Of a stretch of DNA of 11,816 nucleotides, positions 1 to 9,025 are shown piece by piece. The translations under genes were made by a program, and so were the position numbers. The stretch is from Cytidiella melzeri (lineage: Eukaryota; Basidiomycota; Agaricomycetes; Polyporales; Irpicaceae). The DNA is taken from assembly GCA_022592445.1 (NCBI GenBank), contig JABYQR010000693.1, forward strand, positions 1 through 11,816, read 5' to 3'. Every line of letters starts with the position of its first letter. The stretch's first letter is position 1. The notes under the pieces were generated by a model. That model searched no databases and had not been told where the DNA came from. It saw only the letters and a program-made list of their open reading frames with translations.

Positions 1-1134
1 CCACAGAGGAAGCAAGCTCCCAATTATCGCTTGTCGCAAGCAGCACACCGTTCTCCCACTGCTGTCGCCCTTCAGGTTTGTTCACCTATGACCCTGCTGA
101 ACATTCTCCATCACTCACCTGTATTAAAAGGCTGATGTTCGTGAAGAAGCAAAGAACTTCCTTGGCCGGAAGACACGCCTGGATCCATTCAAGCCAAACC
201 CAACGCGACAAGAGAAAGCCGCCGCAAAGCGGGGAGTGGGCGGCCCTGATCCAGACAACCCACGTTTAGATGTCAGCGGAAAAGGCATGCGCTCACCTTG
301 GAACCAACAAGTAGCAGCTATGTTCAGTCGAGTATACGTGGAGTCGCCCGAGGCAGTGTCGTCGGATCGCAGGGAGGTAGAAGCCGCTTTCTTGGCGCAT
401 GTTCCTGCGTTGTGTAAGCAGGCCCGTAAGCAGGATCCAGATGTTCACGAGGACATGAATGCAGTGTCTAGGAACCGACGCAGAGTTCGACGGCGAAAGG
501 TTTGTCTCTTCGTTAATATGTATCTGCATTGGCTGATACTGCAATCACTTAGCTGGGAAAAACACGGTGGGAAACAACGTTTGTGATGACAGAGCTGAAG
601 CACATCTCGAAGTGGATAAATCGACTTGGCACAGATGGCAACAGCGACGACAAATCCGATGGCGACGACGATAGCACCGGTCATCAGAACCGGGGCGCCA
701 CATACTGGATTGTACCGCTCCAATGGAGATCGGATGACCTCGTCAATATGCTACGGGTTTTGGACGTGTTACACGTCTCAACGCACTTCAACCCAGAGGG
801 CAAGCCTGATCCAGGCAATTGGCCTCGTATCCGACGAGAGCGACAGAGTTCTGCCTCTAATCCTCACGCCGTTCAAGCAGTACCTAGGCTTCCCCGTAAC
901 TTCTACTCGCAGTTGTGGCTGGATGCGCTCACCGATCAGGAATTTGACAGACTGGAGATTCGTAGCGAGGAAGTTGACTTGAGCATTCCGGGAAATGTCG
1001 AACAGTAAGTTCATTTCTCCTCTGCCCTGCTCATCGAAATTCTAGATTCAAGTTTGACCTGTTTGATTAGCATTTTCGGCAGGTTCAAGCACGTCAAGAG
1101 CCGCCGTGACAAGCCTCTTCCAGTGTGGTTGTAG
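1..1134 (+). CDS. 3' part of a spliced, unrecognised agaric-type multicopy protein (exons 1-75, 131-499, 553-1004, 1083-1134)
   Basis: Four exons join without a frame break. The first is open at the window edge, introns lie at 76-130, 500-552 and 1005-1082, and the stop is TAG at 1132-1134. Introns have GTTTGT or GTAAGT donors and YAG/AAG acceptors, with CTGAA and CTGAT branch-like sites in the first two. The product has a basic N-terminal part (RRRVRRRK, just before intron 2), an acidic patch (SDDKSDGDDDS), then a segment with WIVPLQWRSDDL, LPRNFYSQLWLDAL and EEVDLSIPGN, ending in KPLPVWL. From family memory, this order (acidic DG.SDDE patch, W+RS.D, LP.NFY..WL, EE....IP) occurs in an expanded set of hypothetical proteins in Agaricomycetes genomes. 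I know no function for it. No membrane segment or catalytic motif is visible. The start codon lies upstream of the window. Coding status is well supported by phase continuity; the family link is less sure. Confidence 0.75.
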
Positions 1135-1299
1135 GACTCGGACCCGCCCCAAGTTTTCTGTCGACATATAATAACTTAGTTATTGGCTGCACAGCATATT
1201 TATTCATGCACTAGTGTTTTATTCATGATTAATGGTAGCAGCCAACCCTTGCTGTCAAGGCTCATTGAGTGTAATTGGAGCTAAAGTAATTTAATTGAG

Positions 1300-1950
1300 C
1301 TATTCGTCTCTATTACATTTGCGGAATGGCCCGCACGAGAAGTACGAGAACGAGGAATCAGTGATACACTGACACTTGAACTGCATGTAGTCGTTGTCAC
1401 CGTGTCGCTGTACTTGCCTAAGAATGCTCATAAGCTCGGACTGCATTTGGGCAATTTCAGACGAAGTGCCATCTACCCATCGAGCATCACGATAAGCCCT
1501 TTCATAGACGACGTCTAGTTTCATCGAAAGAGGTCGTGCGGATCGAGCTCTGCAACGAACATGTCAAAATGCATTGGGGGATAGTTGGATGCTATCCACG
1601 CCAAGTATGCCTTAGTTCTCGCGCGGCATGATGATGGATGAGAACGCACCAGCTTCAGATTCGGCCCAGTCTACGTACGCCTCGTAGGACAGTATCCCGC
1701 GTACTTCTTGGCCGCCAACGATTTTGACGACGCGGCCAAGACCCCAGCTCAGGAAGTCGTTGGCGTCGCGCTGGGACAGAGTTCGGCCGGAGACGCGAGG
1801 GAACGATATTATGGTACAAGGTGAATCCGAAAACTCGCAGCAGACCACGCGTGCATGCACCGAGGGCGTCAAAGCGCGCTGTGCGATGGTCAACTGGAGG
1901 GAGGAAGAAAGGAACCGGTGTGAGGGAGACACTGCGGGAAGTAAACCCAT
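1300..1950 (-). pseudogene. Frameshifted remnant of an unrecognised gene
   Basis: On the minus strand three protein-like stretches follow one another in different frames. The first starts at ATG 1948-1950 and runs to about 1612 (with WGLGRVVKIVGG and ILSYEAYVDWAESEAG). The second, about 1628-1521, reads KAYLAWIASNYPPMHFDMF then AELDPHDLFR and stops at TGA. The third starts at an ATG overlapping that TGA (ATGA, 1521-1524) and runs to 1300 (YERAYRDARWVDG, SELMSILRQVQRHGD). The residue make-up and adjacency suggest one ancestral protein broken by two small indels, near 1620 and 1523. No splice pair that I could find repairs the frame. The 5' end lies in the 1943-1967 palindrome, so the original N-terminus may be lost. 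Function is unknown. The alternative is two or three unrelated chance frames, but the middle piece looks too protein-like for that. Confidence 0.4.
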
Positions 1951-1967
1951 TTTAATAAAATGGGTTT
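1943..1967. repeat. 25-nt perfect palindrome
   Basis: Arms AAACCCATTTTA and TAAAATGGGTTT are exact reverse complements around a single A at 1955. It sits at the 5' end of the minus-strand remnant and at the left edge of the ATCAGTGG field. It could be an element terminus, a cruciform-prone site or a break point. Perfect pairing of 12+12 with a 1-nt spacer is seen directly; the role is inference. Confidence 0.7.
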
Positions 1968-1985
1968 TCCTCTGATACCTCCGTC

Positions 1986-2207
1986 ATCAGTGGAAACCCC
2001 ACTGAAAAAGTTACCAGGTAAAATCATCGGTTTTCCGATTAGTGGTATTTCCACTTGGTCTCAAGTGGATTTTCCGATGCAGTGGGTTTTGGCAGTGGAT
2101 TTTCCATTGTATTATATAGGGTGTCTGCAATGTGGTGTAATGTCGTCCAGCGCAATCTCCTGAGATCAGTGGGAATGCCATTGAAGAGCATCGAGAAAAC
2201 CACTGAT
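1986..2207. repeat. Left field of degenerate ATCAGTGG-type motifs
   Basis: ATCAGTGG occurs at 1986-1993 and 2165-2172. One-step variants are at 2038 (ATTAGTGG), 2061 (TCAAGTGG), 2078 (TGCAGTGG) and 2091 (GGCAGTGG), often followed by TTTTCC. Inverted copies occur too: CCACTGA at 1999-2005, making a hairpin with 1987-1993, and CCACTGAT at 2200-2207. Motif spacing is 13-23 nt in the densest part. The same motif family returns at 8522-8915. No transposase, long terminal repeat or long open frame accompanies it. Confidence 0.6.
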
Positions 2208-2819
2208 TTGAAGGAGATCAACGGTATTTCGGCTGATGTGTGTTGGAATATCCACTCGTGAGTATTTGGTCCGGATTCTAGCAGGTACCTTACTGACACG
2301 GCGCATTTGCTTTCCTGCAAATCTCAAGTGAGTAGCTCGAGATCGCCGCCTGGATCTCAGATACGGACTCAAAGCGCCTGAATGTATCGTAGCGCGCGGC
2401 CGCGGGCTACTCTTGCCTTCCTCCCCCTCGCTCGTCATCCACGACGGTTTTTGTAACGTTCTTTCTTGCTTCACAGTGACCAGAATACCTTCTTCGACAC
2501 TCTCGCGCTGTCCGCTTGCTTCCTACGTCGTTGGCTACGCAGTTATTCCGCTCGTCAGGCCTGCACTTAGCTCCTCAAGTTCTCAGGCTGCAAGCACATG
2601 TCGACTCGCTCCTCACGCCAAACGCACCATTCAAGAGAAAAGCTACTCTCCGCGCTACATCCCGTCCAACCTCGCGCTTTTCTAGCCAGAACCCCAGGAC
2701 TTCTCCCTCAAGCTCACCGACGTGGCCATTCCTCTCGACTGCTTTGTCCAACTTACCACTTTCCGCACAAGTTCTCGAGTGTATCGCTGGCAAAACCTCG
2801 TTGAAAGTGTCAACATGTT
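2208..2819. other. Unresolved stretch before the SUMO-motif gene; no gene assigned
   Basis: Overlapping open frames on both strands run through 2480-2838 without codon or motif evidence for any of them. The + strand frame open to 2833 is Ser/Pro/Arg-rich, and a minus-strand frame at 2575-2838 is equally long. The upstream exons or promoter of the following gene may lie here, but I cannot choose a start. GC is high around 2395-2405 (gcgcggccgcgg). Confidence 0.3.
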
Positions 2820-4339
2820 CTGCCATCCTATAGTCCATATGATCCGCTCAACTTTATTGGCTCCGCATTCAAAAGACGCGTTTTCATCTTTGTCGCCAAC
2901 ATCCACGTCGCAGGAGATGGCTGAGCTGAATTGTTGTCCTTCTGTGCCCACGTGGACTGCTCTAGTATCGTCCTGTGGGTACCGCTTGGAGCCACCTCTG
3001 CGCAAGCCATACTGACCTTCAGCAAGAATCACGGTCGTCAGCAGCCCCTTCGGAATCCAGTTCTTCTTCAGAGCCACAAGACATGCAGGACGAGCTGGCA
3101 GAAACACCAGCGCCGGACGGGTCACCTCAGGCTGGCCACAAGAGAAAGGGCGATGGGAACCGCAAAACGGTGCACAATCATAAGCGGATGAGGATTGGCG
3201 ACAGAGTAAACGTCGAGCCGGCAGTCCCGGTACGTCCTACGCGTTGATATTTAGTAACTCACTTCGTCCAACGTCCGGTGCACAGATGATCTCCCAGCCT
3301 CCGCTCACGCTCTCCCAGTGAGGAAACCAGCATTCACACAACCTCCGCGGCCTCGCCCACCGCTGTCCCAAGCACCCATACTTCAGCTCTTGCTGCCAGG
3401 AAACGCGCCTTTGAGGAACACCGGGGACTAGCGCCATCAACGTCTGCTTCCCCGCAGACCTCATCGAGCAATTCGCAGCCTCAAGTCGCCAGTTATCAGC
3501 GGTCTGTGGCACGAAAGTCGGCGGCCATGCCTCCTCCGGGTCAGAGAAGAGAGCGGCGGTTGTACGATGCAGGCGCTAGCAGCCGACAGCAATCTCCACT
3601 AGCTATCGCTCCTCTTCGTATGGCAAGCGGAATCAGAGACCGGTCCTCTTCCAAAGGCAAGGCACATAATCCTTCCTCTTCGGACAGCTCCGTAAACCTG
3701 CCTTCGGTCTCTGAAATCATTAAAGACTTGTACCGGAAACGAGAGCAAAATGCGGCTCAGAATATGCGAAAGGCACCCGCAATACCAAGGAACCGCTCGA
3801 AATGTGAGTACCGCTCCTCGCCATGCAATATTCACAAGTTGACGTCCTCAGCTGAGAACTGAAGGAAGAACAACCCGATTGATGTCATCAAACTGACTGA
3901 CAGCGACGGCGGCCTGCCAGCACGGCCCCGCCCATCTTTCCGTGAGTACTGGGCCATATTTGTATCAGAATTCAGTACTCACTTGGAATCAGCCACGAAC
4001 AGCGACAGAGAGATCATTGAGATAGATGACGACGACAACGAGCCTATCATATCCACTCATACGGAAGCCGTGCGGAGCGCATCAGCTGCAGCATTCGTCG
4101 AATCGAGAAGCTCCAATATCGAAAGTGAGTGACACAGTAAGAGGAGTGCTCTCGGGTCTGACGGAAGGTATCTTGTTAGCGGTCCACCATACAACCAATT
4201 TGGACAAGCACTGCCGCTGTTCATTTTCTACGAGCTCAGTAACCATCCGGTCTCTCCAGCAATTCTGCTACAAGTCCCCTCAACGTCTGCACCCCAACGT
4301 TCCGTTCATCATTGTGTTTCTTTTGCTCCCATAACCTAG
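2820..4339 (+). pseudogene. Broken multi-exon gene for a disordered protein with two SUMO-interaction-like motifs
   Basis: Exon-like blocks with good splice sites are visible. One block is near 2835-2921 (PYDPLNFIGSAFKRR, then VFIFVANIHVAGDG, ended by TGA). Another is 3023-3229, after a CTGAC...CAG acceptor (HKRKGDGNRKTVHNHKRMR). The others are about 3298-3803 (Ser/Pro/Arg-rich, IIKDLYRKREQNAAQNMRK), about 3865-3941 and 3993-4124. The last two hold IDVIKLTDSDG (3878-3910) and REIIEIDDDDNE (about 4007-4044): hydrophobic cores followed by acids, the known SUMO-interaction motif shape. Intron 3942-3992 is in phase. The joins at 3229/3298 and 3803/3865 are out of phase, and after 4124 the frame continues past a TGA (4128-4130) into SALGSDGRYLVSG and PPYNQFGQALPLFIFYEL, ending TAG 4337-4339. 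I read this as a decayed or error-bearing gene. No enzymatic domain is seen, and the 5' end is uncertain. Confidence 0.5.
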
Positions 4340-4600
4340 CACCGTAGCCTGGGAATTTTTTAGCTGCTACGTACATTATTTGTATATTCATTCACTGTCT
4401 GTTAACGCATAGTACCAATTTATTTCTGCTGGCCACCATGAGTGTCACATGTGTGACCTGTGTGATCTACGTGACTTTGCGTGCCTCGAAGCGCTGACGC
4501 GCCTTGTTTCGCACTCTCGTCACCTCTAACGACTGTCTCTGCCCTCGATTTGCATGCGTACGCTGATTCTCGGATTCAGGACTCCTTATACCTCCAATAA

Positions 4601-6645
4601 CCAAATCCAACACCCCGGGGGACTGCGCCAAGATTACCGCCAGCATCTTCGAGCGAGTCGCAGGGGAAGTTTCTACTTGAGCAGCTCATGTCTGGGTGAG
4701 TACTCCCTATATGCGCATTGCATGCAATACGCCCAGCAGATGTCGGCTCCGTAGGCTCAGGAAGACCATCTCCAACTTATCTTACCTCTCACATTGACCC
4801 TCAGTCGCATGGATCGACCGATTTCTACGGCGATAGTTCTTTCATCTCTCTTGACCCCACTCCTGCGAGCGAGACTCCTCAGCAGCAGCGTCCACCGTCG
4901 CCAGGAGGAAGGTCGATATTCGAATTCATTTCTCCATTCGATGCCCTTTCAAACCCTCCAGCTACCCAGCAACAGAAGAGGAAGCCAGTACGTACTCAGC
5001 CTTCCAGCGCTCCTAGTACATCTGACAAAGTATCATCGTGGACTGCGGTGTCGGTGGATCCTAAGCGCAAATCCGTTGAGAACCTCATGGATCAGCTCAC
5101 AGGGGGACAAGGGTCCCTTCCGCCTCCCGCGCAGTCTGTGACCGCTCAGTTTGACCCTTATGCTCCTCAGGAGGACCTTACTCCGATCGCCCAACCAGCC
5201 AGGTCGCGACCCCTGCCACCACAGCCCACTCAGCAGGGCACGTCTTCGCCTCGCGCGTCGCCTACCAAGCCAGTCGTGCAGGCTCGTCAGCAGCGACGGT
5301 CTGTGAAATCGCCGATAGGACCCGCTGGTATGTGTAACTACCAGTCGGGACCGAAGGACAACAATCAGCGGTAAGCAAGCTACACCGATCTGAGTTGTGA
5401 CATGCTACAACGGGACTTTTAGGTCGTGTCAGGGTTAGCTCGCGATCGAGCGGTAATCGTACCCTACTCCAGCTGCCACCGCTATTCCCAACCTCTGTCA
5501 CCGTGAGCGATATGTCCGTTCACGGGAACAGATTGGCGGGTGTGACTTCCGATGGAGGTCTCGTCGTCGGTGAGCTCCCCAAAGTTATTAGGGACGACGT
5601 CGCGTGAGTATCACATGTGATATCTTTTCTACTTCGCTAAATCTACTTATCAGAGGCAAGATTGTATTGTGTGTTCTTCCCGCGAATGACCTCGATCCTT
5701 TGCACGCCGTCAAGTGGCATCCTCGTGAGCCAGACTACGTCGCGGTTGCGTCTGAGACGAACGTGTATCTCGTCAACATCTCGGATGCCCTTCAAGTGTT
5801 CAGTGGCGAGCCTATCCCACAGCCTGAGCTGCTGCGAGTCGGACAGCTGTTTTCTGTGCCCTCTGTAAGTAATGTGTTAGGTCGATTCAGACTCTCTGGA
5901 TTGCCAATAACCGGCGTGAAAGTATGATTGCTTTCAGACTCAACTTCGATACCTCCACACCATCTCCGGGAGGCGAGGAAGCCCGCGGACCGTACTTTGA
6001 CCAGGTCGTCGAATTCGCCGGACCCAAGCCTACAATTCACTTCGTCATTCTGACCGCACATGCCGATCCTCACGGTGTCGAAGCTCAGGCAGTTTGCGTC
6101 GCCGCCAAGGTCCCTCCTGGCGAGCTCGCGCTGGTTGCCTTTGCAGTTCACTCGAGCGGAGTCGATCAGATTCTTATTTGCAAGGAGTGGTTCACGTTCG
6201 CCCTTGCCAGTACGCTTGAAGAATTCCCGTTGTACATCCAGCCTGGTCTTCAAACTGAGCCGAAGAATACGCGGCAGCAGCAGCAGTACTACAGCTCGCC
6301 TGTCCCTCAGATCCTTCCTCCGCCAGCTCCTGTGCAGGCTGCCCCTGTCAGAGAGAAGACACCTTCCCTCGGAGGGAATTGAAGCTGTCGATCCTCGCGA
6401 GGAGAGTCGGGCTCTCGAGCTCAAGGGTAGAGGTCCGAAGGGTAAGAACGGGGCTTGGAAGAACAGCAACACGAACAACGAGGACATTGGCAGTGGGCGC
6501 GATAAGGACGGCAAGGGTAAGGCGCCAGAGGCTAGCGGCTCTGAGTCTCCATTGGCGGTCGTGTTGACCCAGGAGATCAAGAAGGTGGAGGAGACCCTTC
6601 ACAGTCGCATTGGGAGGATGCTGGGCAAGGAGTTGGACAAGCAAC
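4601..6645 (+). pseudogene. EDC4: EDC4/Ge-1-type mRNA-decapping scaffold, internally deleted and 3'-truncated
   Basis: EDC4/Ge-1 (plant Varicose) bridges Dcp1-Dcp2 in P-bodies, with an N-terminal WD40 domain and a C-terminal helical region. Here the blocks in order are: a short helix GKFLLEQLMSG (to 4695); a Pro/Gln-rich stretch with IFEFISPFDALSNP (about 4914-4956); after an in-phase intron 5328-5422, the start of the WD40 domain (NRTLLQLPPLFP, DMSVHGNRLAGVTSDGG, LHAVKWHPREPDYVAVAS); then IQTLWIANNRRESMIAFRLN (5885-5944) and YFDQVVEFAGPKPTIHFVIL; finally EIKKVEETLHSRIGRMLGKE followed by LDKQ, typical of the EDC4 C-terminal region. Damage: no ATG in frame after TAA 4598-4600; the first intron (4696-4736) joins out of phase; the middle WD repeats are gone at 5865-5880; a frameshift lies near 6366; and nothing follows the donor at 6646, where the family has a further C-terminal helical region. 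Family assignment is good; loss of function is inferred. Confidence 0.75.
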
Positions 6646-6747
6646 GTACGTTCTCGCGGCTCATATTACGCTGAATACTGGCCTGACTGAAGCGCTTTGC
6701 GTCTATAACAACGATTCGAAGACGTTCGAACTGGGCCCAGTTTATCA

Positions 6748-8430
6748 TTGACGATTCCGATAGAGAGCTGCCCATCATCTATCTTGCGCCTTGGTTGCCT
6801 CGCTCTTGTCCTTCTTGGACTGCTTGCTCACCTCAACTCCATTCTAGTTCAGGCCGTCATAGGCTCCCAGTTTTCGTCAGTTTCCGACAACGGTACCGCC
6901 GGTCCCAATGACCCGTTCTGGATGGAAAGCATCGCACACCAGGTAAGTCTAGTCTCCATCCTCCTTGGGCTCCCGATATTGATTGACAACTTAATTGTAC
7001 CTGACTAGGGTACTGCGCCGTTGAAATCTGATGCAGGCACGTACAAAGTCTTCCGTAACGTGAAAGATTTCGGTGCAAAGGGTGACGGTGTCGCCGACGA
7101 CACGAATGCAATAAAGTAGCTCCTCCCAATTTGTGACATGACCATCGACTGAAAGTTCAACTCTGCCTTGCTACAGCGCCGCAATATCTACTGGTGCCCG
7201 TTGTGCGTTAGGCTGCGCCTCTACCACGACATCACCAGCGGTAGTCTATCTTCCTGCCGGGTAACAAAATACGCCTGTAATCATGAGAGCACATTTGACT
7301 TATCCGTCACATACAGAACGTATTTGGTGTCGTCGCCGATTATTGCGCTGTACCTTACCCAGATCATCGGAGACGCGAGGAGACCCCCAACAATTCTCGC
7401 TTCGCGGAATTTCACCGGTCTCGCTGTCATAGGTTTGTCGTACTACCTACACGGTGTTGCCAGAATACTAAACGACAATGCCAGATGCAAATCCATACAT
7501 ACCCGATAGCTAGGGAGCTCAATACTACGGTAAACATCATCTACGCATCGCTGCACCGATTGGCTCGATACTCACCCCTCATATCCAGTGAACCAGAATT
7601 ACTTTTTCAGGTCCGTCCGGAACATCCGGATCGACCTCACGAAGATGCCAGTTGCAGTTGAAGCGACCGGACTTCACTGGCAAGTGTCGCAGGCGACGTC
7701 GCTGATGAACATTGTCGTCGATATGAGCACAGCCAAGGGTAACAAGCACCGTGGTATGTATCCTTTTTACTTCGTCTCTCTGCCTGTGGAAAACAAAACT
7801 CACGCTTTGAGAAGGCATGTTCATGGAGAATGGAAGCGGAGGGTTATGGGTGGTACGTATCACTCCTTCCAAAATAGACTGTGCGCTCTGAGGAATATCC
7901 TGTTTAAGATATGGTATTCAACGGTGGTAAGCTCGTCACCTACAAAGCCCACAACTCCTCAACTCACGTAGATACTATTAAGCAGCATCGGCATGAATGT
8001 CGGAAATCAACAGTAAGTCGAATGCGTTGTTGTGGGTGTGCAGGTCAAGCTAACCGTGATCTTTCAGATTTACTGTAAGGAACGTCACAATCAACAACGC
8101 AGCCACTGGTATGTATTCTGTTCACTCATCTAGGGACATCTTGGTCTTAATCGCGTTGTAGCTATCCAATGCATCTGGAACTGGGGTAAGCGCCAAGTAA
8201 TGCACCTTTTGGGCTGTCGTCTGAAGGAGGTATCTGGTCAGGATGGACATACCAAGGTGTCACAAGTACGTGCAAACTATTACGCTGTGCACTGCAGCCA
8301 GACTAAGCTGTAGAAAAATCGAAGTTAACCATTGTCAAGTTGGATTTAACCTTACCACAGGCGGAATCACACAAGCTAACCAGGTCCCTGCTCCAGTTGC
8401 ACCTCCTCACTGTCCTGGACTTTGTATAGC
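6748..8430 (+). pseudogene. GH55 exo-1,3-beta-glucanase relic, N-terminal half only
   Basis: GH55 enzymes are secreted beta-helix proteins that release glucose from 1,3-beta-glucan. Blocks: a hydrophobic signal-like segment (LALVLLGLLAHLNSILVQA); GPNDPFWMESIAHQ; VFRNVKDFGAKGDGVADDT, the classic Pectate_lyase_3 opening; AVVYLPAGTYLVSSPIIA; QNYFFRSVRNIRIDL; GLHWQVSQATSLMNIVVDMS; MFMENGSGGLW; IGMNVGNQQ; FTVRNVTINNAATAI; NWGWTYQGVT; NHCQVGFNLTTGGIT. Introns at 6943-7008, 7116-7176, 7261-7316, 7433-7484, 7530-7588 and 7754-7814 join in phase. Breaks: no ATG (the frame opens after TAA 6706-6708), an in-frame TAG at 7511-7513, phase clashes at the 7853, about 7930 and about 8270 introns, and loss of homology after about 8430. 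The family is about 700-800 residues with its catalytic glutamate in the missing second half, so no activity is expected. EDC4 sequence ends only 102 nt upstream. Confidence 0.85.
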
Positions 8431-8521
8431 ATGTCATTCATTTAGTATCCGCCCTGTACATCGACAGCTACTGTAGTAATCAATACAGTGCCGCGGTGTG
8501 CGAAGGAATTGATTTTATGAG

Positions 8522-8915
8522 ATCAGTGGATATGCCAGGTATAATCAGTGGTAAAACCTGTAATGCATGCAGTGGTTCTACCAGTGAGAATAGACGGAGT
8601 TTCCATTAATCATTGAGTGGTAGTACCGACGGGAAGAGCTGGAATTGATGTTTGTAATGACTGGATTTACTACTGCATGGGCTTGGAAACCCCTACGGTT
8701 ATCAGTGGGAGTACCAGTGATTTTTGCAGGATCAATACAGCTTCCAATGCCCGTGAATTGCGCAGAAATGCTACAAAATATCAGTGGAAAACACGGTGAA
8801 TACTAGTGGAAAAATGATCGAAATCAGTGGGTTCAAGTGTAAATGGAATCAGTGGTATTTCCGATTGTTATTGTAGGAATACCCTACGATTTTGTATTGG
8901 TTTTGGCACTGATTT
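8522..8915. repeat. Right field of degenerate ATCAGTGG-type motifs
   Basis: Exact ATCAGTGG occurs at 8522, 8544, 8701, 8780, 8823 and 8848. Variants are at 8568 (TGCAGTGG), 8580 (ACCAGTGA), 8613 (TTGAGTGG), 8712 (ACCAGTGA) and 8802 (ACTAGTGG), with an inverted ATCAGTG near 8908-8914. Local spacing is often 21-25 nt. The block at 8518-8537 (TGAGATCAGTGGATATGCCA) matches 2161-2180 at 18 of 20 positions, and CAGTGGTATTTCC near 8850 resembles 2041-2053. The GH55 relic dies out just before this field. No coding frame of interest lies inside it. Confidence 0.65.
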
Positions 8916-9025
8916 GAGCTGGATTCACTTCTGACAGTGGAGAGATGCAATCGATCACGACGCGAGTCACGCGACTGTAGCCCTGTGTCGGACATTTTGA
9001 AAGCGCCTCTGGATTCATCCTATCA

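Noticed and set aside
1170..1184. 15-nt palindrome AATAACT-T-AGTTATT after the first gene
   Set aside because: AT-rich and short; expected by chance in a 3' flank, though it could lie near a polyadenylation region.
2682..3125. 147-codon minus-strand open frame
   Set aside because: It overlaps exon-like + strand blocks with good splice sites and has no motif of its own.
4444..4457. GTCACA-TG-TGTGAC inverted repeat upstream of the EDC4 relic
   Set aside because: Only 6-bp arms, and no second copy near a start; too weak to call a regulatory site.
4554..4754. Open frame from ATG 4554 as the EDC4 start
   Set aside because: Its frame differs from GKFLLEQLMSG; using it would discard the most protein-like reading of 4601-4695, although its phase would fit the next exon.
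5792..6580. 262-codon open frame on the minus strand
   Set aside because: It lies antisense to the EDC4 coding blocks, has no domain, and is Leu/Ser/Arg-rich as expected for the reverse of a GC-rich coding region.
8522..8915. CRISPR-like array from ATCAGTGG spacing of 21-25 nt
   Set aside because: The repeat unit is only 8 nt, spacing is irregular, copies are degenerate and partly inverted, and the host is a fungus.
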